A DNA stretch of 64,000 nt from Candidatus Thiodiazotropha sp. CDECU1 (GTDB taxonomy: Bacteria > Pseudomonadota > Gammaproteobacteria > Chromatiales > Chromatiaceae). The stretch covers positions 3,596,001-3,660,000 of the forward strand of contig NZ_OY734020.1 in NCBI RefSeq assembly GCF_963455295.1. The letters run 5' to 3'. Made by a program: the position numbers and the translations under genes. Shown here in pieces: positions 53,295 to 61,573 of the stretch (positions are counted from its first letter, which is position 1; every line of letters starts with the position of its first letter). Under the pieces are notes generated by a model. That model saw nothing but the letters and a program-made list of their open reading frames with translations, did no database searches and was not told where the DNA came from.

Positions 53295-53435
53295 ATGACA
53301 GAGGCAGCAGTGGACCTTCAGCGACTATCCGGTTATGTCCTGCTGTTAATGGGCTTTGTGTTGTTGTTCGTCAACCACGTGAGTGTGGTAGTAGGCGATC
53401 CCTGGCTGATACCGGAGTTCCTGAGACTGCAATAG
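53295..53435 (+). CDS. 46-aa single-pass membrane protein
   Basis: A strong ribosome binding site (AAGGAGACG, 5 nt before the ATG) opens a 46-codon frame: MTEAAVDLQRLSGYVLLLMG, then FVLLFVNHVSVVVGD, and an end PWLIPEFLRLQ. One transmembrane helix (about 12-34) is flanked by short polar ends. It is 125 bp after argA and 32 bp before the end of a convergent GGDEF-like gene. The function is unknown, but start signal and hydrophobic profile support a real microprotein. Confidence 0.6.
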   Translation: MTEAAVDLQRLSGYVLLLMGFVLLFVNHVSVVVGDPWLIPEFLRLQ

Positions 53436-53467
53436 CCAATGGGTAGAAGATGTGGACGCTGAAGGGT

Positions 53468-54637
53468 TTAATACGTAGCCGCGCCACTCTCTTCGCCGCA
53501 AAGTACATACCGGTCCTTGCCCTGCCGCTTCGCATCATCCCTACGCGTATCGACCAGTTCCAGCATGCCGGACCACTCCGCCACATCATCCATTGATCTT
53601 TCGCTGACACCGATACTTGCCGTTACCGGACGTCCGTCCGGTAGCGTGCCGAGACTCTGATTTAGGATTCTTTGCGCAATTATCTTTGCACCCTTGCAGT
53701 CCGTACCCGGCAGTATCAACATGAAAACCTTTTCCCCCCAATGCACCAGCATATCGTTGTTGCGCAGATCCTCAGACAATATTTCCGCCGCCTCCAAAAC
53801 AACATGGTCATAAGTCGCATAGTCATACTCTGCAATGATATTCTGTACATTATCGATATCCACAAGGGCAATACTCAAAAACTCATTATGCAGTTTTGCC
53901 TGCTGAAACGCCTTCGCCAGACTCTGCACTCCTGACTTGCGGGTCTGCGCCCCAGTCACGGGATCATGATCGGCACGGGTAATCATGGTGATCATGTATT
54001 GCAACTGTATCGTGGATGTGAATAACACGATCCCGAGGATTATGATCAACAGCCACAGGGTCGGGAGCAAGTCCAGGCCGGGTAGCGCCGAGTAGTACCC
54101 CCAACCTGTCATAGTCAACACGGCCACCAACAGGGCCAAAACCGAACACTCCAGCAGTGTCAGCGGAAACAGACCCAAAATGGCGACTGCGATATAGGGC
54201 AACAGTGTATATAACTGTACGGGTAGATGATAAATAGTCTCGGGTGGCACCAATGCCAGATAGTGTGCCGAGGCAAAGAAGGTCAAAGGCAGGTTGATCA
54301 ACATCCCCGTCAAAAGAATCAGACTCGATTTAAGTGATATCTGCTCGGTACGATAACGCGCCAGATAGACAAAGTGCAGGGTCGATAACAACCTGATTAG
54401 AACGATTGGCCAGAACAGGTTTAAAGGCAACAGAAAAAAGTCAACGACCAGCCAGAGGGGGACCAATATCGCAAACAGTGAAGCGAGAAATCGTATGCGC
54501 TCAAGCAGCAGTTCGGCACGATGCTTGAGCATGTAGCCCGGATGCTCATCAGCGGATATGAGATTATCCAACTCCTGTGTCGAGTAGATATGGGAATTTT
54601 CACCGAGATGGTGAATAAACGATTTAAATACCGCCAT
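53468..54637 (-). CDS. Membrane protein with degenerate GGDEF domain
   Basis: The start at 54637 (MAVFKSFIHHLGEN) gives 389 aa; an upstream ATG would add 27 unlikely residues. About six transmembrane helices (residues 50-230) precede the GGDEF domain (about 235-385). The active-site GG(D/E)EF has become GEKVF in MLVHWGEKVFMLIL, so cyclase activity is probably lost. The RxxD inhibitory site is kept (LRNNDM, five residues upstream). The protein may bind c-di-GMP as a receptor, as some degenerate GGDEF proteins do. Convergent with the 46-aa ORF. Confidence 0.85.
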   Translation of the reverse strand: MAVFKSFIHHLGENSHIYSTQELDNLISADEHPGYMLKHRAELLLERIRFLASLFAILVPLWLVVDFFLLPLNLFWPIVLIRLLSTLHFVYLARYRTEQISLKSSLILLTGMLINLPLTFFASAHYLALVPPETIYHLPVQLYTLLPYIAVAILGLFPLTLLECSVLALLVAVLTMTGWGYYSALPGLDLLPTLWLLIIILGIVLFTSTIQLQYMITMITRADHDPVTGAQTRKSGVQSLAKAFQQAKLHNEFLSIALVDIDNVQNIIAEYDYATYDHVVLEAAEILSEDLRNNDMLVHWGEKVFMLILPGTDCKGAKIIAQRILNQSLGTLPDGRPVTASIGVSERSMDDVAEWSGMLELVDTRRDDAKRQGKDRYVLCGEESGAATY

Positions 54638-54934
54638 TATAATGATCCACAGGGTGTTGGGGACTCCGTTCCTGATTAATCTGCAAGGGCAAGAGACACC
54701 CGCAATTACATCAAGCACTGATCATAAAAGCATAACAACCACATTACCATAGGCAAATCCCAAAGCCTGTGCGCATGATCTGGTTTAGTGCTGAAGCACA
54801 CAACCCGCTGGTGCGATTCAACATATACATATACTGGCCCTAACGAAAAAATGGCAGCAGATACCCTTTTACGATGTACCTGCTGCCAAGCTCTGGCAAA
54901 AGTTGACAATATAAAAGCTATACAAATTACTGGC

Positions 54935-56395
54935 TTAAGAACCTGAGCGCTCCAACTCAATCTCTTCGATGGAACCGTCCCAGTCACTGTCCTTGATCTC
55001 GGCCCTGTCACCAACACTTACCTGATTGAAAAAAGTGTCAGCGTCAGTATGATCATCATCCAACTCGTACTCAGTGGCTTCATAGACAGTAAAGACAGCA
55101 CCCACCAATGTGACTGAAACATGGTCGCTGACCGCCTCTATGGGTGCCTCGATTTTGGTCGCGGACGACTCATCTTCACGCTCCACGCTTATAGCCACAT
55201 AAAGATCGCCCATGCGCCTCAGTTCAACCTCGACATAATCCCCATCCATGAGTTCATCCAGGTTGAAGCTGCCATCGCCATCTTGGTCAAAATCAGAGCT
55301 GTCCTCGAACAGGGTGGAATTGTCTGTCATCACATCCAAACTCTGGCTATTCCCCAGATCCAGGGTAATCGTGCCATTCTTGGCATCGCTGCTTTGAACG
55401 CCACTTACCCGGGCTTCTATCTCGATCTCGCCATCTTCCGCCTCGACTTTTTCAGCGATCAAGATATCACCCTGCATGTAGCCTTCCACTTCCAACTCCA
55501 TTCCCGCACTGATACTCCCCTCAAGTGATTCAGGTTCATAATAGGTGTCCGGGGTAACTTCGAACAGGACACCATTCACCGATAAGCCGCCACTGCCGTC
55601 GTTAGCGACTATGCCACGCAGTGAAACTTCTTGATCATCGTCATCGATCAGATCGCTATCGTCACTCTCGATGCGTACAACCTCTAGCGACCCACCGCTA
55701 TTATCGAGCTTCAGCTCAACGAACAGCCCAAGAGGATCGGCAGGTATGTCCAGATCGACACTGGAACCGAGTGGGAAAGGACCGGCCACGACGCCATTTT
55801 GCAACACCAGGGTTATTTCACTGCCGTCATAGCTGGTTACGGTGCCTTTTATCTCGTAATCACTGTCACTGTCGTTTTGTAACTCGATACGTGATGCCAC
55901 AATCTGAGTGCCATCAAAAAAACCGCTAACCTCGATCTCCTGCCCTTCAGCCAGACCATCGAAGGAGGCACCGTCATCGAACACTGTGCTGTTGGCATCC
56001 ACCAGGACCGCCATTCTCAACACAGTCAGAGTAGCTGTCTCACCACTCTTCACAAGCGAACCGCTGTCGATGGGGCCTTCCAGGTCATCGTCGTATGTAA
56101 TGATATCGGCAACACCAGTAGTGCCATCCTGGTTCACAGTGCCTTCCACACGAACCTTCATTCCCACCGCCAATGAGGAATCATCGTAGCTCTGCTCATC
56201 ATCCACCTGGTATTGGGCATGTGAGGTATCGAATTTGATCCCGTTGACATACACGCTACCAAAGCCATCTATCCTACCCACAGTTATAAAGTCACCGTTG
56301 CTGCTGGCACTGTCACCGCCACCACCACCACCGCAGGCACCAAGTAGAACCACAAGTAAAATAGTGATAAATAATCCTGATTTTGACTGATTCAT
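54935..56395 (-). CDS. DUF5666 repeat lipoprotein
   Basis: The ATG at 56395 (GAGGATGTGAAC before it) opens a lipoprotein signal with VVLLGACGGGG (Cys about residue 19). The 486-aa protein contains several DUF5666-like modules, beta-rich segments such as GRIDGFGSVYVNGIKFDTS, VGMKVRVEGTVNQDGTTGVADII, LAEGQEIEVSGFFDGTQIVASRIEL and SAGMELEVEGYMQGDILIAEKVEAEDGEIEIEARV. The protein is strongly acidic (many Asp/Glu/Ser). It is probably an outer-membrane or cell-surface OB-fold-type protein. Function unknown. Confidence 0.85.
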   Translation of the reverse strand: MNQSKSGLFITILLVVLLGACGGGGGGDSASSNGDFITVGRIDGFGSVYVNGIKFDTSHAQYQVDDEQSYDDSSLAVGMKVRVEGTVNQDGTTGVADIITYDDDLEGPIDSGSLVKSGETATLTVLRMAVLVDANSTVFDDGASFDGLAEGQEIEVSGFFDGTQIVASRIELQNDSDSDYEIKGTVTSYDGSEITLVLQNGVVAGPFPLGSSVDLDIPADPLGLFVELKLDNSGGSLEVVRIESDDSDLIDDDDQEVSLRGIVANDGSGGLSVNGVLFEVTPDTYYEPESLEGSISAGMELEVEGYMQGDILIAEKVEAEDGEIEIEARVSGVQSSDAKNGTITLDLGNSQSLDVMTDNSTLFEDSSDFDQDGDGSFNLDELMDGDYVEVELRRMGDLYVAISVEREDESSATKIEAPIEAVSDHVSVTLVGAVFTVYEATEYELDDDHTDADTFFNQVSVGDRAEIKDSDWDGSIEEIELERSGS

Positions 56396-56419
56396 GTTCA
56401 CATCCTCCGCTATATGCAT

Positions 56420-56892
56420 GCCTGTCTAAAACACTGGATATAGCGATGAGACAAGATTAAAAATGGGAATTATTTCCCATTTATAGCGAAAGTATATGAC
56501 CAATTTTCAATTCTTCAAGTAGATTTTTATTAATTTCCCCTTAAGGCAATAATCGGTGGATTATTTATAACATATTGTAATAATTACATATTTTATTAGA
56601 TTCCATCCCTGTTCGGAGATTGATTGATCTAACATCAGGGGTGAAAATTATGCGAGGCAGCACACATTTCCCAGGCGTATACCCCCCCAGGACTCGATTG
56701 CGCACCCAAGGAGCGGTTTAACCATAACAGCATCAAGGGATATACTTTCGACGGCTTCGCGGATCCAATTCATCTGCACCAGGCATATCAGAACCCAGTC
56801 TGGCGCCCGCCTTGAAACCTAGCCTATCCCCATCTATAAACCATTCAAAACGTCAGACTCCATACAGCTAAGATCGACTATAATTAATTGTC
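56420..56892. other. 473-bp intergenic region, no feature seen
   Basis: An AT-rich part (56420-56640) followed by a GC-richer one. No gene, RNA or clear repeat is recognised. Promoters for the divergent DUF5666 and SpoIIAA-like genes must lie here. Confidence 0.4.
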
Positions 56893-57300
56893 ATGGATAT
56901 GCTCGACACCGGAAAAGTCACGCTTTGTATAGTGGATGGTCGTTACCTGCATGTTGTCATCTACACGAATGGCGAACTGGAAGAACAGGACATCAAACCC
57001 GTCACCGACTATTTGGACAGGTTCAATGAACCCCTTCCCGCGCTGATGGAAAGAAAGGGACGTTATTCCATATCGATCCCTGTGCAGATTGCCATGCTGC
57101 AACAGACAAAAAGTCGCTTAAAAGCGGTTGCGTTCATCGAAAGAGACCATAAGGACGTGATCATGACGCGCATCGCGGCCAGCACCTATTTCAAGGATAT
57201 TGCGGTTAAATCTTTCTTTGACATGGATCAGGCAATCGACTGGCTGTCGCAGCACTTTTACCAGACCCCATTGTTGCCTGATGCCCAGAACAGTGCATAA
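56893..57300 (+). CDS. SpoIIAA-like (STAS-fold) protein
   Basis: 135 aa. The last third reads AASTYFKDIAVKSFFDMDQAIDWLSQHF, matching the 'vkvFfd.dqAi.WL' ending common to SpoIIAA-like (DUF3478) proteins. The N-terminal part (CIVDGRYLHVVIYTNGELEEQDIKPVTDYLDRF) is compatible with that fold. Such proteins are cytoplasmic and of unknown role. The second ATG (MLDTGK, two codons in) is also possible. It converges on the Lrp-type gene. Confidence 0.6.
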   Translation: MDMLDTGKVTLCIVDGRYLHVVIYTNGELEEQDIKPVTDYLDRFNEPLPALMERKGRYSISIPVQIAMLQQTKSRLKAVAFIERDHKDVIMTRIAASTYFKDIAVKSFFDMDQAIDWLSQHFYQTPLLPDAQNSA

Positions 57301-57373
57301 ACGACCGGCAACACCTTTTAGACAACCGAGGCTGTAATCCCAATTTCATTATTATCAAATCAGGTTTACAGCT

Positions 57374-57835
57374 TCACACAGGCAGTGCAGTGGTGTTCAC
57401 AACCTTGCGCATGACAAAACTGGAATGGACCCCTGTAACCCCTTCGATTCGAGTGATCTTGTTCAATAACAGGATCTGATAGGCCTCCATATCCCGCACC
57501 ACCACCTTGACCTGATAGTCCGCATCCTGGCCAGTTATCAACAGGCACTCCAGGACCTCCGGCAGGCTCATGATTTTGCGCTCAAAGTTTTCAAATCGCT
57601 CGGGGGTATGTCGATCCATGGAGATGTGAATCAGCGCCATCAGATCAAGCTCCAGTTTGTTTGCATCCAGGAGAGCCCTGTATCCGGTGATAATGCCGGA
57701 CTCCTCCAAAGCGCGCACACGACGCAGGCAGGGAGAGGGAGAGAGACCAATCCGTTCAGCCAGATCCTGATTACTGATACGTCCATCCCGTTGCAGCTCT
57801 TCAAGTATCCGGCGATCGAATCGATCAAGTTTCAT
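57374..57835 (-). CDS. Lrp/AsnC-family transcriptional regulator
   Basis: 153 aa. The AsnC-type helix-turn-helix is at residues 4-60 (DRFDRRILEELQRDGRISNQDLAERIGLSPSPCLRRVRALEESGII). The effector-binding RAM domain follows (LMALIHISMDRHTPERFENFERKIMSLPEVLECLLITGQDADYQVKVVVRDMEAYQ). Regulators of this family sense amino acids. It is divergent from leuA with a palindromic site and a structured leader between, which suggests that it controls leuA, itself, or both. Confidence 0.93.
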   Translation of the reverse strand: MKLDRFDRRILEELQRDGRISNQDLAERIGLSPSPCLRRVRALEESGIITGYRALLDANKLELDLMALIHISMDRHTPERFENFERKIMSLPEVLECLLITGQDADYQVKVVVRDMEAYQILLLNKITRIEGVTGVHSSFVMRKVVNTTALPV

Positions 57836-57859
57836 CTGATTGCCCTCTATTTTTAATCA

Positions 57860-57876
57860 TTGATATATTGTATCAA
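57860..57876. promoter_or_regulatory. Palindromic operator candidate for the Lrp-like regulator
   Basis: TTGATA-TATTG-TATCAA is a 6-bp perfect inverted repeat with 5-nt centre, 25 bp upstream of the regulator's start and about 285 bp upstream of leuA. The half-site spacing and AT-rich flanks suit Lrp/AsnC binding. It is not the FNR spacing (7 instead of 4 nt between TTGAT and ATCAA). Confidence 0.5.
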
Positions 57877-57996
57877 GTTTTTGATTATTTATGGCATTTT
57901 TTTCTTTTTTTTATGGAATATGGATTATATTCGCAATCACCTGCCGGCCACTCTGCATTAATCTTTCACCATCGGCCACAAGCCGAACAAGTAAGG

Positions 57997-58109
57997 CCCG
58001 GGATCACAAGTCCCGGGTGGAGAGCAGCAACCCCATAAGGGTATACGCAGCGGAGACCTCACCGCCGAAGACGGCCAACTGCATGGCAAAGGCGGGTGAG
58101 AAGACTCCA
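57997..58109 (+). ncRNA. Structured leuA 5' leader (candidate cis-regulatory RNA)
   Basis: The region before leuA holds CCCGGGA-N7-TCCCGGG (57997-58017). An outer pairing TGGAG (58018-58022) with CTCCA (58105-58109) then encloses a hairpin ACCC/GGGT (58030-58042). A second arm pairs CTCACCGCC (58058-58066) with GGCGGGTGAG (58091-58100). Such a closed multi-branch shape next to a biosynthetic gene suggests a riboswitch or attenuator. No leucine-rich leader peptide is seen, and no known class fits well; the GGAGAG and CCGCCGAAG pieces only resemble a glycine aptamer. Confidence 0.45.
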
Positions 58110-58160
58110 ACTTTCGAGTAAGGCGCAGATGTAACACCAAACCAGCACAGGAGATTCAGC

Positions 58161-59828
58161 GTGAACCGCTTTGACCACCGCAAATACCGCCCTATGCAGA
58201 CGCTGCCCATGCAGCACCGCCAGTGGCCCAACTCCAGAATTGACAAGGCACCTATCTGGGCCAGCGTCGATCTACGCGATGGCAACCAGGCACTGCTTGA
58301 ACCCATGAATGTGGCACACAAGCGCCGCATGTGGGAACTCCTGGTGAAGCTTGGGTTAAAGCAGATCGAAATCGGTTTCCCTGCCGCCAGCCAGCCGGAT
58401 TTTGATTTCGTTCGCTGGTTGATCGAGAAGGACCAGATACCCCATGACGTCACCATACAGGTCCTGGTGCAGGCCCGTGAAGGATTGATCCGCAGAACCT
58501 TTGAGGCACTCAAGGGAGTGCCCAGGGCAATTGTGCATGTCTACAACTCCACTTCCACGGTACAACGGGAGAGGGTGTTCAAAAGCGATCGTGAAGGTAT
58601 CAAACAGATCGCTGTCCAAGGCGCGGCAATGCTGCAAAAGGAGGCTGCAAACCACCCAGATACTGACTGGGTGTTCCAATACTCACCGGAGAGTTTTTCC
58701 AATACCGAATGGGATTATGCGGTGGAGGTCTGCGAAGCGGTCATCGACGTATGGCAGCCCACGCCACAACACCGATGCATTATCAATCTGCCGGCAACGG
58801 TTGAGAGCACTACACCCAACTTGTTTGCAGACCAGGTAGAGTATTTCTGCCAACACCTGCAGCAACGCGACTCGGTGATCATCTCTGTGCATACCCATAA
58901 TGATCGCGGGTGTGCGGTAGCCGCCGCAGAACTGGCGCTGCTTGCGGGTGCCGATCGGGTAGAGGGCACATTGATGGGGAATGGTGAACGTACCGGTAAT
59001 ATGGACCTGGTTACCCTGGCGATGAATCTCTACAGTCAGGGTATTGATCCGGAAATCGATCTCTCACAACCCGATGAGATCATTCAGGTCTATGCTCAAT
59101 GCACAGGCCTCCCGGTACACCCACGCCACCCATGGGTGGGTGAGCTGGTGTATACGGCCTTTTCCGGCTCTCACCAGGATGCGATTCGCAAATGCCTGCA
59201 TCAGCAACAGCCGGATGAACCCTGGCAGGTGGCCTATCTACCCATCGATCCCCGGGATATCGGGCGTGACTACCAGGCCGTGGTCAGGGTCAACAGTCAA
59301 TCCGGGAAGGGTGGTGTCGCTTATGTGCTGGAGCGTGACTACGGACTTGTACTGCCACGCTGGCTTCAACTGGAACTCGCTGCACTGGTGCAACAAGCAA
59401 GCGAAACCCATGCGGGAGAGATCGACAGTGCCACCATCCATGCCATGTTCCGCCAGCAGTTTGTAGCTGAATCGACACCGGTTCGACTCGACGGTTACCG
59501 CCTCGACCGGCAGCATGGAGTTGATCTTATCGAAGCAGAGATTAGCGACAACAATCGACCGATCACAATCCGCGGCATGGGTGAAGGGGCCATCTCCGCC
59601 TTTGTCGACGCCTGGACCCAGGCCTACGGCATGAGTGCAAAAGTCATCGACTATAGCGAACACGCCATCGGTGAGGGTACCGACGCGGAGGCTGTCGCCT
59701 ATGTACTGCTCGAAGTGGATGGTCGGCGTGTCACCGGCGCCGCCTTCGACCAAGACAGCCTGAGCGCATCTCTGAAATCGATCATCTCCGCGCTCAACCT
59801 GGCGCAGAACGCACGCCGTGCCGCGTGA
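58161..59828 (+). CDS. leuA: 2-isopropylmalate synthase LeuA
   Basis: 555 aa from a GTG at 58161 with AGGAGA six bases upstream. The DRE-TIM aldolase-like fold shows SVDLRDGNQALLEPM (metal and catalytic region), ESTTPNLFADQVEYF, SVHTHNDRGCAVAAAELALLAGADRVEGTLMGNGERTGNMDL, and a C-terminal regulatory domain (about 430-550). The length and DLRDGNQAL signature place it in the longer leuA group. It condenses acetyl-CoA with 2-ketoisovalerate, the first leucine-specific step. An Lrp-like regulator is divergent. The final part (27 of 28 bases at 59705-59732) is repeated downstream. Confidence 0.95.
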   Translation: MNRFDHRKYRPMQTLPMQHRQWPNSRIDKAPIWASVDLRDGNQALLEPMNVAHKRRMWELLVKLGLKQIEIGFPAASQPDFDFVRWLIEKDQIPHDVTIQVLVQAREGLIRRTFEALKGVPRAIVHVYNSTSTVQRERVFKSDREGIKQIAVQGAAMLQKEAANHPDTDWVFQYSPESFSNTEWDYAVEVCEAVIDVWQPTPQHRCIINLPATVESTTPNLFADQVEYFCQHLQQRDSVIISVHTHNDRGCAVAAAELALLAGADRVEGTLMGNGERTGNMDLVTLAMNLYSQGIDPEIDLSQPDEIIQVYAQCTGLPVHPRHPWVGELVYTAFSGSHQDAIRKCLHQQQPDEPWQVAYLPIDPRDIGRDYQAVVRVNSQSGKGGVAYVLERDYGLVLPRWLQLELAALVQQASETHAGEIDSATIHAMFRQQFVAESTPVRLDGYRLDRQHGVDLIEAEISDNNRPITIRGMGEGAISAFVDAWTQAYGMSAKVIDYSEHAIGEGTDAEAVAYVLLEVDGRRVTGAAFDQDSLSASLKSIISALNLAQNARRAA

Positions 59829-59861
59829 GAGTGAGAATCCGAAAATGAACTCAAAACAATG

Positions 59862-59935
59862 GTAGGGTGGGGCCCTGCCCCACCATTGTTCGCAAATATT
59901 GCCCCACATATCGGTGGGGCAGGGCCCCACCCTAC
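59862..59935. repeat. Hairpin repeat with GTAGGGTGGGGCCCTGCCCC ends
   Basis: The segment starts and ends with inverted copies (about 20 bp) of a GTAGGGTGGGGC...-type arm around a 34-bp centre. It follows leuA by 33 bp. The arms also contain an internal GGGGCCCTGCCCC pseudo-palindrome. It looks like a short dispersed mobile hairpin, and it may also help to terminate transcription. Confidence 0.8.
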
Positions 59936-59942
59936 GTTTCTA

Positions 59943-59970
59943 ACTGCTCGAAGTGGATGGTCGGCTTGTC
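59943..59970 (+). repeat. 28-bp partial duplication of the leuA 3' end
   Basis: ACTGCTCGAAGTGGATGG... at 59943-59970 matches leuA 59705-59732 in 27 of 28 positions (a G to T change). It lies between the two hairpin repeats. It seems to be a relic of a longer duplication of the leuA tail. Confidence 0.8.
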
Positions 59971-59988
59971 GCATTGCTTAACAGATGG

Positions 59989-60079
59989 GTAGGGTGCGGC
60001 TTGCCGCACCGTTCCACAACCGACACCATGGCACCAATTTATCTAATTGTGCTTAACGGTGCGGCAAGCCGCACCCTAC
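59989..60079. repeat. Second hairpin repeat with GTAGGGTGCGGC ends
   Basis: GTAGGGTGCGGCTTGCCGCACC on the left is matched by GGTGCGGCAAGCCGCACCCTAC on the right. The arms are perfect over 22 bp, with about 47 bp between. It is related in style to 59862-59935 but not in sequence beyond GTAGGGTG. Confidence 0.85.
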
Positions 60080-60141
60080 GCGTTAGAGGTGCCGAGCACG
60101 ATTAACAAAACGCCATTTGCGTTCATTCGCGGACTATATGT

Positions 60142-61362
60142 TCAACGGCCTTTGCTTGCCGCAACCCGCAGGCGCAGTGCATTCAGCTTGATGAATCCTT
60201 CCGCATCCTTCTGATCATAGGCGCCAGCGTCGTCCTCGAATGTGGCAATCGACTCATCGAACAGGCTGTTGGTATTGGAGCGGCGCCCCACCACATCCAC
60301 ATTACCCTTGTAGAGTTTGACTCGCACCACACCATTCACCACCTGCTGGGTGTGATCGATAGCGGCCTGTAACATCTCCCGTTCCGGCGTGAACCAGTAA
60401 CCGTTGTAGACCAGCTTGGCATAACGGGGCATCAGCTCATCCTTCATGTGGGCAGCTTCCCGGTCCAGGGTCAGTGACTCCATGGCCCGATGCGCCTTGA
60501 GCATGATGGTGCCACCCGGGGTCTCGTAACAGCCACGGGATTTCATGCCTACATAGCGGTTCTCGACTATATCGGCCCGCCCGATACCATTCGCCCCACC
60601 CAACTGGTTGAGTTTCAGTAACAGGGCCGCAGCGGAGAGCCTCTCTCCGTCGATGGATACCGGATCGCCATGTTCAAATCCGATCTCCACATAGGTTGCC
60701 CGGTTCGGAGCATCCTCAGGTGCGACAGTCCAGCGCCACATATCGCTACCAGGCTCATTCCATGGATCCTCAAGATCATAACCCTCGTAGGAGATATGCA
60801 ACAGGTTTGCATCCATGGAGTAGGGGGATTTCTTCCCCTCTCGCTTCATCTCGATTGAAATACCGTGGGTCTCCGCGTAAGCCAACAGCTTTTCTCTGGA
60901 GTTAAGATCCCACTCCCGCCAGGGGGCGATGATCCTGATATCGGGTCGCAGGGCGTAGGCGCCCAACTCGAATCGCACCTGATCGTTACCCTTGCCGGTG
61001 GCGCCGTGGGAGATGGCGTCCGCGCCGGTCTCGTTGGCGATCTCAATCAGACGCTTGGCGATAAGGGGTCTTGCGATTGAGGTCCCCAGCAGATACTCAC
61101 CCTCATAGATGGCGTTGGCCCGAAACATGGGGAACACATAATCGAGTACGAACTCCTCTGTCAGGTCTTCTATGTATATCTCCTTGATTCCCGCCGCCTC
61201 CGCCTTGGCGCGCACAGGTTCGACCTCCTCACCCTGTCCGATATCCGCGGTAAAGGTGACCACTTCACACTGATACTCATCCTGCAACCACTTGACGATT
61301 ATCGATGTGTCGAGACCACCCGAGTAGGCTAGAACCACCTTCTTAATGCCATCTTTTGACAT
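60142..61362 (-). CDS. argG: Argininosuccinate synthase ArgG
   Basis: 406 aa. The ATP-pyrophosphatase motif [18 protein letters not shown] opens the protein. [31 protein letters not shown] and [14 protein letters not shown] carry the citrulline and aspartate binding residues. The C-terminal helix region is complete. It joins citrulline and aspartate to argininosuccinate using ATP. It is monocistronic and lies 7 kb from argE-argA, converging on the hairpin repeats. Confidence 0.96.
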   Translation of the reverse strand: MSKDGIKKVVLAYSGGLDTSIIVKWLQDEYQCEVVTFTADIGQGEEVEPVRAKAEAAGIKEIYIEDLTEEFVLDYVFPMFRANAIYEGEYLLGTSIARPLIAKRLIEIANETGADAISHGATGKGNDQVRFELGAYALRPDIRIIAPWREWDLNSREKLLAYAETHGISIEMKREGKKSPYSMDANLLHISYEGYDLEDPWNEPGSDMWRWTVAPEDAPNRATYVEIGFEHGDPVSIDGERLSAAALLLKLNQLGGANGIGRADIVENRYVGMKSRGCYETPGGTIMLKAHRAMESLTLDREAAHMKDELMPRYAKLVYNGYWFTPEREMLQAAIDHTQQVVNGVVRVKLYKGNVDVVGRRSNTNSLFDESIATFEDDAGAYDQKDAEGFIKLNALRLRVAASKGR

Positions 61363-61573
61363 CTGCTATCCCCCAGGAAAGATGCTTTAAAACAGACCAT
61401 TATAACCCATCTTGTATCAGATGATATGTCAGTAAAACCCAGAAACTACAGCCGAAACCGCTAGGAATTGCATTCTCTATTTGAAAAGTTATTGATTTAC
61501 AAGCTGCTATAATGTCGCTGTTAGGATCCTAAATGGCAGGACATTCTCGAATTAGTGTTTAAGACGTTGGCTT

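Noticed and set aside
57997-58109. Glycine riboswitch in the leuA leader
   Set aside because: GGAGAG and CCGCCGAAG are present, but the obligatory CUCUCAGG segment is missing and the arm order does not fit.
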